This document shows positions 7,268 to 7,816 of a DNA stretch of 7,816 nt, in pieces (the stretch's first letter is position 1; the number at the start of each line of letters is the position of its first letter). The notes under the pieces were generated by a model. The model worked only from the letters and a program-made list of their open reading frames with translations, was not told where the DNA came from and did not search any database. The position numbers and the translations under genes are program-made. The DNA is taken from contig CAZHNG010000316.1 in the NCBI GenBank assembly GCA_964533785.1, positions 1 through 7,816 on the forward strand. The letters run 5' to 3'. This DNA comes from JANQRV01 sp964533785. Lineage in GTDB: Bacteria > Bacteroidota > Bacteroidia > Chitinophagales > Saprospiraceae.

Positions 7268-7816
7268 ATGATGACCGGTACGCGTATCACTTCCATCAAC
7301 GATCCATTGCAGAAGATCAAGATCGATACATTACATCAACTGATTACTCATCCGGCGGAAGCACTGCAACAGCAGATCAAACGCCTGCGCATGATCCGCA
7401 CCATGGACGAACGGCAATATCAGCAGCGCAAAAAGGAGTTGCCCTATTTCGTCTGTGCCCGCTTCCATCCACCTTACCGGCGGACCGATCATTTTGCGTC
7501 GACCCGCTATTTTGTGGTCGACCTCGATCATTTTGCCGAAGCCGGAAAAGATTTGGCGACCGTCCGGCAGCAGTTATGTAGCGATGAAAGGGTGATGCTC
7601 GGCTTTACTTCTCCCGGCGGCGATGGACTGAAATTGCTATTCGGCCTGGAAACACCTTGTTATGATCCTGGTTTGTATAAACTGTTCTACAAGGCTTTTC
7701 TCCGCCAACTGGCCAAGCAGTACCAATTGGAAAAACTGGTAGATGCCCGTACGCACGATGTCACCCGCGCCTGCTTTCTCAGTACCGATCCACGGGCTTG
7801 TTATAATCCTGCAGCT
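7268..7816 (+). CDS. BT4734-like archaeo-eukaryotic primase, probable CRISPR-associated primase-polymerase (3'-truncated by window edge)
   Basis: The frame is open for 183 codons to the right edge, so only the N-terminal part is seen. After a helical, basic N-terminal segment (about 15-58), the primase core appears: YFVVDLDHF (81-89) with Asp85 and Asp87 as the D-x-D of motif I, TSPGGDGLKLLF (114-125) matching the S-x-x-G-x-G-x-K form of motif II in BT4734-like/VirE-N primases, and HDVTRACFLSTDP (163-175) with Asp164 and Arg167, the motif III region with its R-x-C-F-x-S-x-D-P signature. Such enzymes make primers or extend DNA, and related CAPPs next to cas1-cas2 in type III loci have been implicated in spacer acquisition. 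The start is ATG 7268; ATG 7271 is an equal alternative. It lies 7 bases after cas1 and shares its GC-rich usage, implying joint transcription. It could instead be the replication primase of an adjoining mobile element; the missing C-terminus would help decide. Confidence 0.82.
   Translation, partial: MMTGTRITSINDPLQKIKIDTLHQLITHPAEALQQQIKRLRMIRTMDERQYQQRKKELPYFVCARFHPPYRRTDHFASTRYFVVDLDHFAEAGKDLATVRQQLCSDERVMLGFTSPGGDGLKLLFGLETPCYDPGLYKLFYKAFLRQLAKQYQLEKLVDARTHDVTRACFLSTDPRACYNPAA

Noticed and set aside
6628..7320. Open reading frame of 230 codons on the - strand, antisense to cas1
   Set aside because: It lies wholly opposite cas1 and the cas1/primase junction, whose GC-rich codon use suppresses stops on the other strand. 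Its translation shows no recognisable domain, while cas1 on the + strand has all catalytic residues.

Overview
The window is a type III-A (Csm) CRISPR-Cas locus. It is most likely from the Bacteroidota: the proteins read like the Bacteroidota versions of these families, starts are preceded by A-rich sequence instead of Shine-Dalgarno sites, and the last gene is a BT4734-like primase, a family common in that phylum. The phylum call is inference; there is no rRNA or taxonomic marker here. All genes lie on the + strand and are tightly packed.

Layout: the 5' edge cuts into cas10 (csm1), of which the cyclase half with its GGDD motif is visible (2-1459). It is followed by csm2 (1463-1912), csm3 (1927-2709), csm4 (2651-3652, overlapping csm3 by 59 bases) and csm5 (3655-4782). 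A 71-base gap, the only sizeable one, precedes csm6 (4854-6266), a CARF-HEPN ribonuclease. Thirteen bases later comes the adaptation part: cas1 (6280-7260) and, after 7 bases, the start of an archaeo-eukaryotic-type primase (7268 to the window end, incomplete). It resembles the CRISPR-associated primase-polymerases (CAPPs).

How they work together: Cas10-Csm2-5 plus a crRNA should form the Csm complex, which binds target RNA, cuts it with Csm3, and makes cyclic oligoadenylate with Cas10. The cyclic oligoadenylate switches on Csm6, which degrades RNA nonspecifically. Cas1 integrates new spacers, and the primase probably supplies or repairs DNA during acquisition. No cas2, cas6, reverse transcriptase or CRISPR array is visible; these would have to lie outside the window.

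The most striking signals are the primase directly behind cas1 and an abrupt change in base composition at the csm6/cas1 junction. The effector genes are about 30-38% GC in hand-counted lines, while cas1 and the primase are about 50-70%. This suggests the locus was assembled from two modules with different histories.
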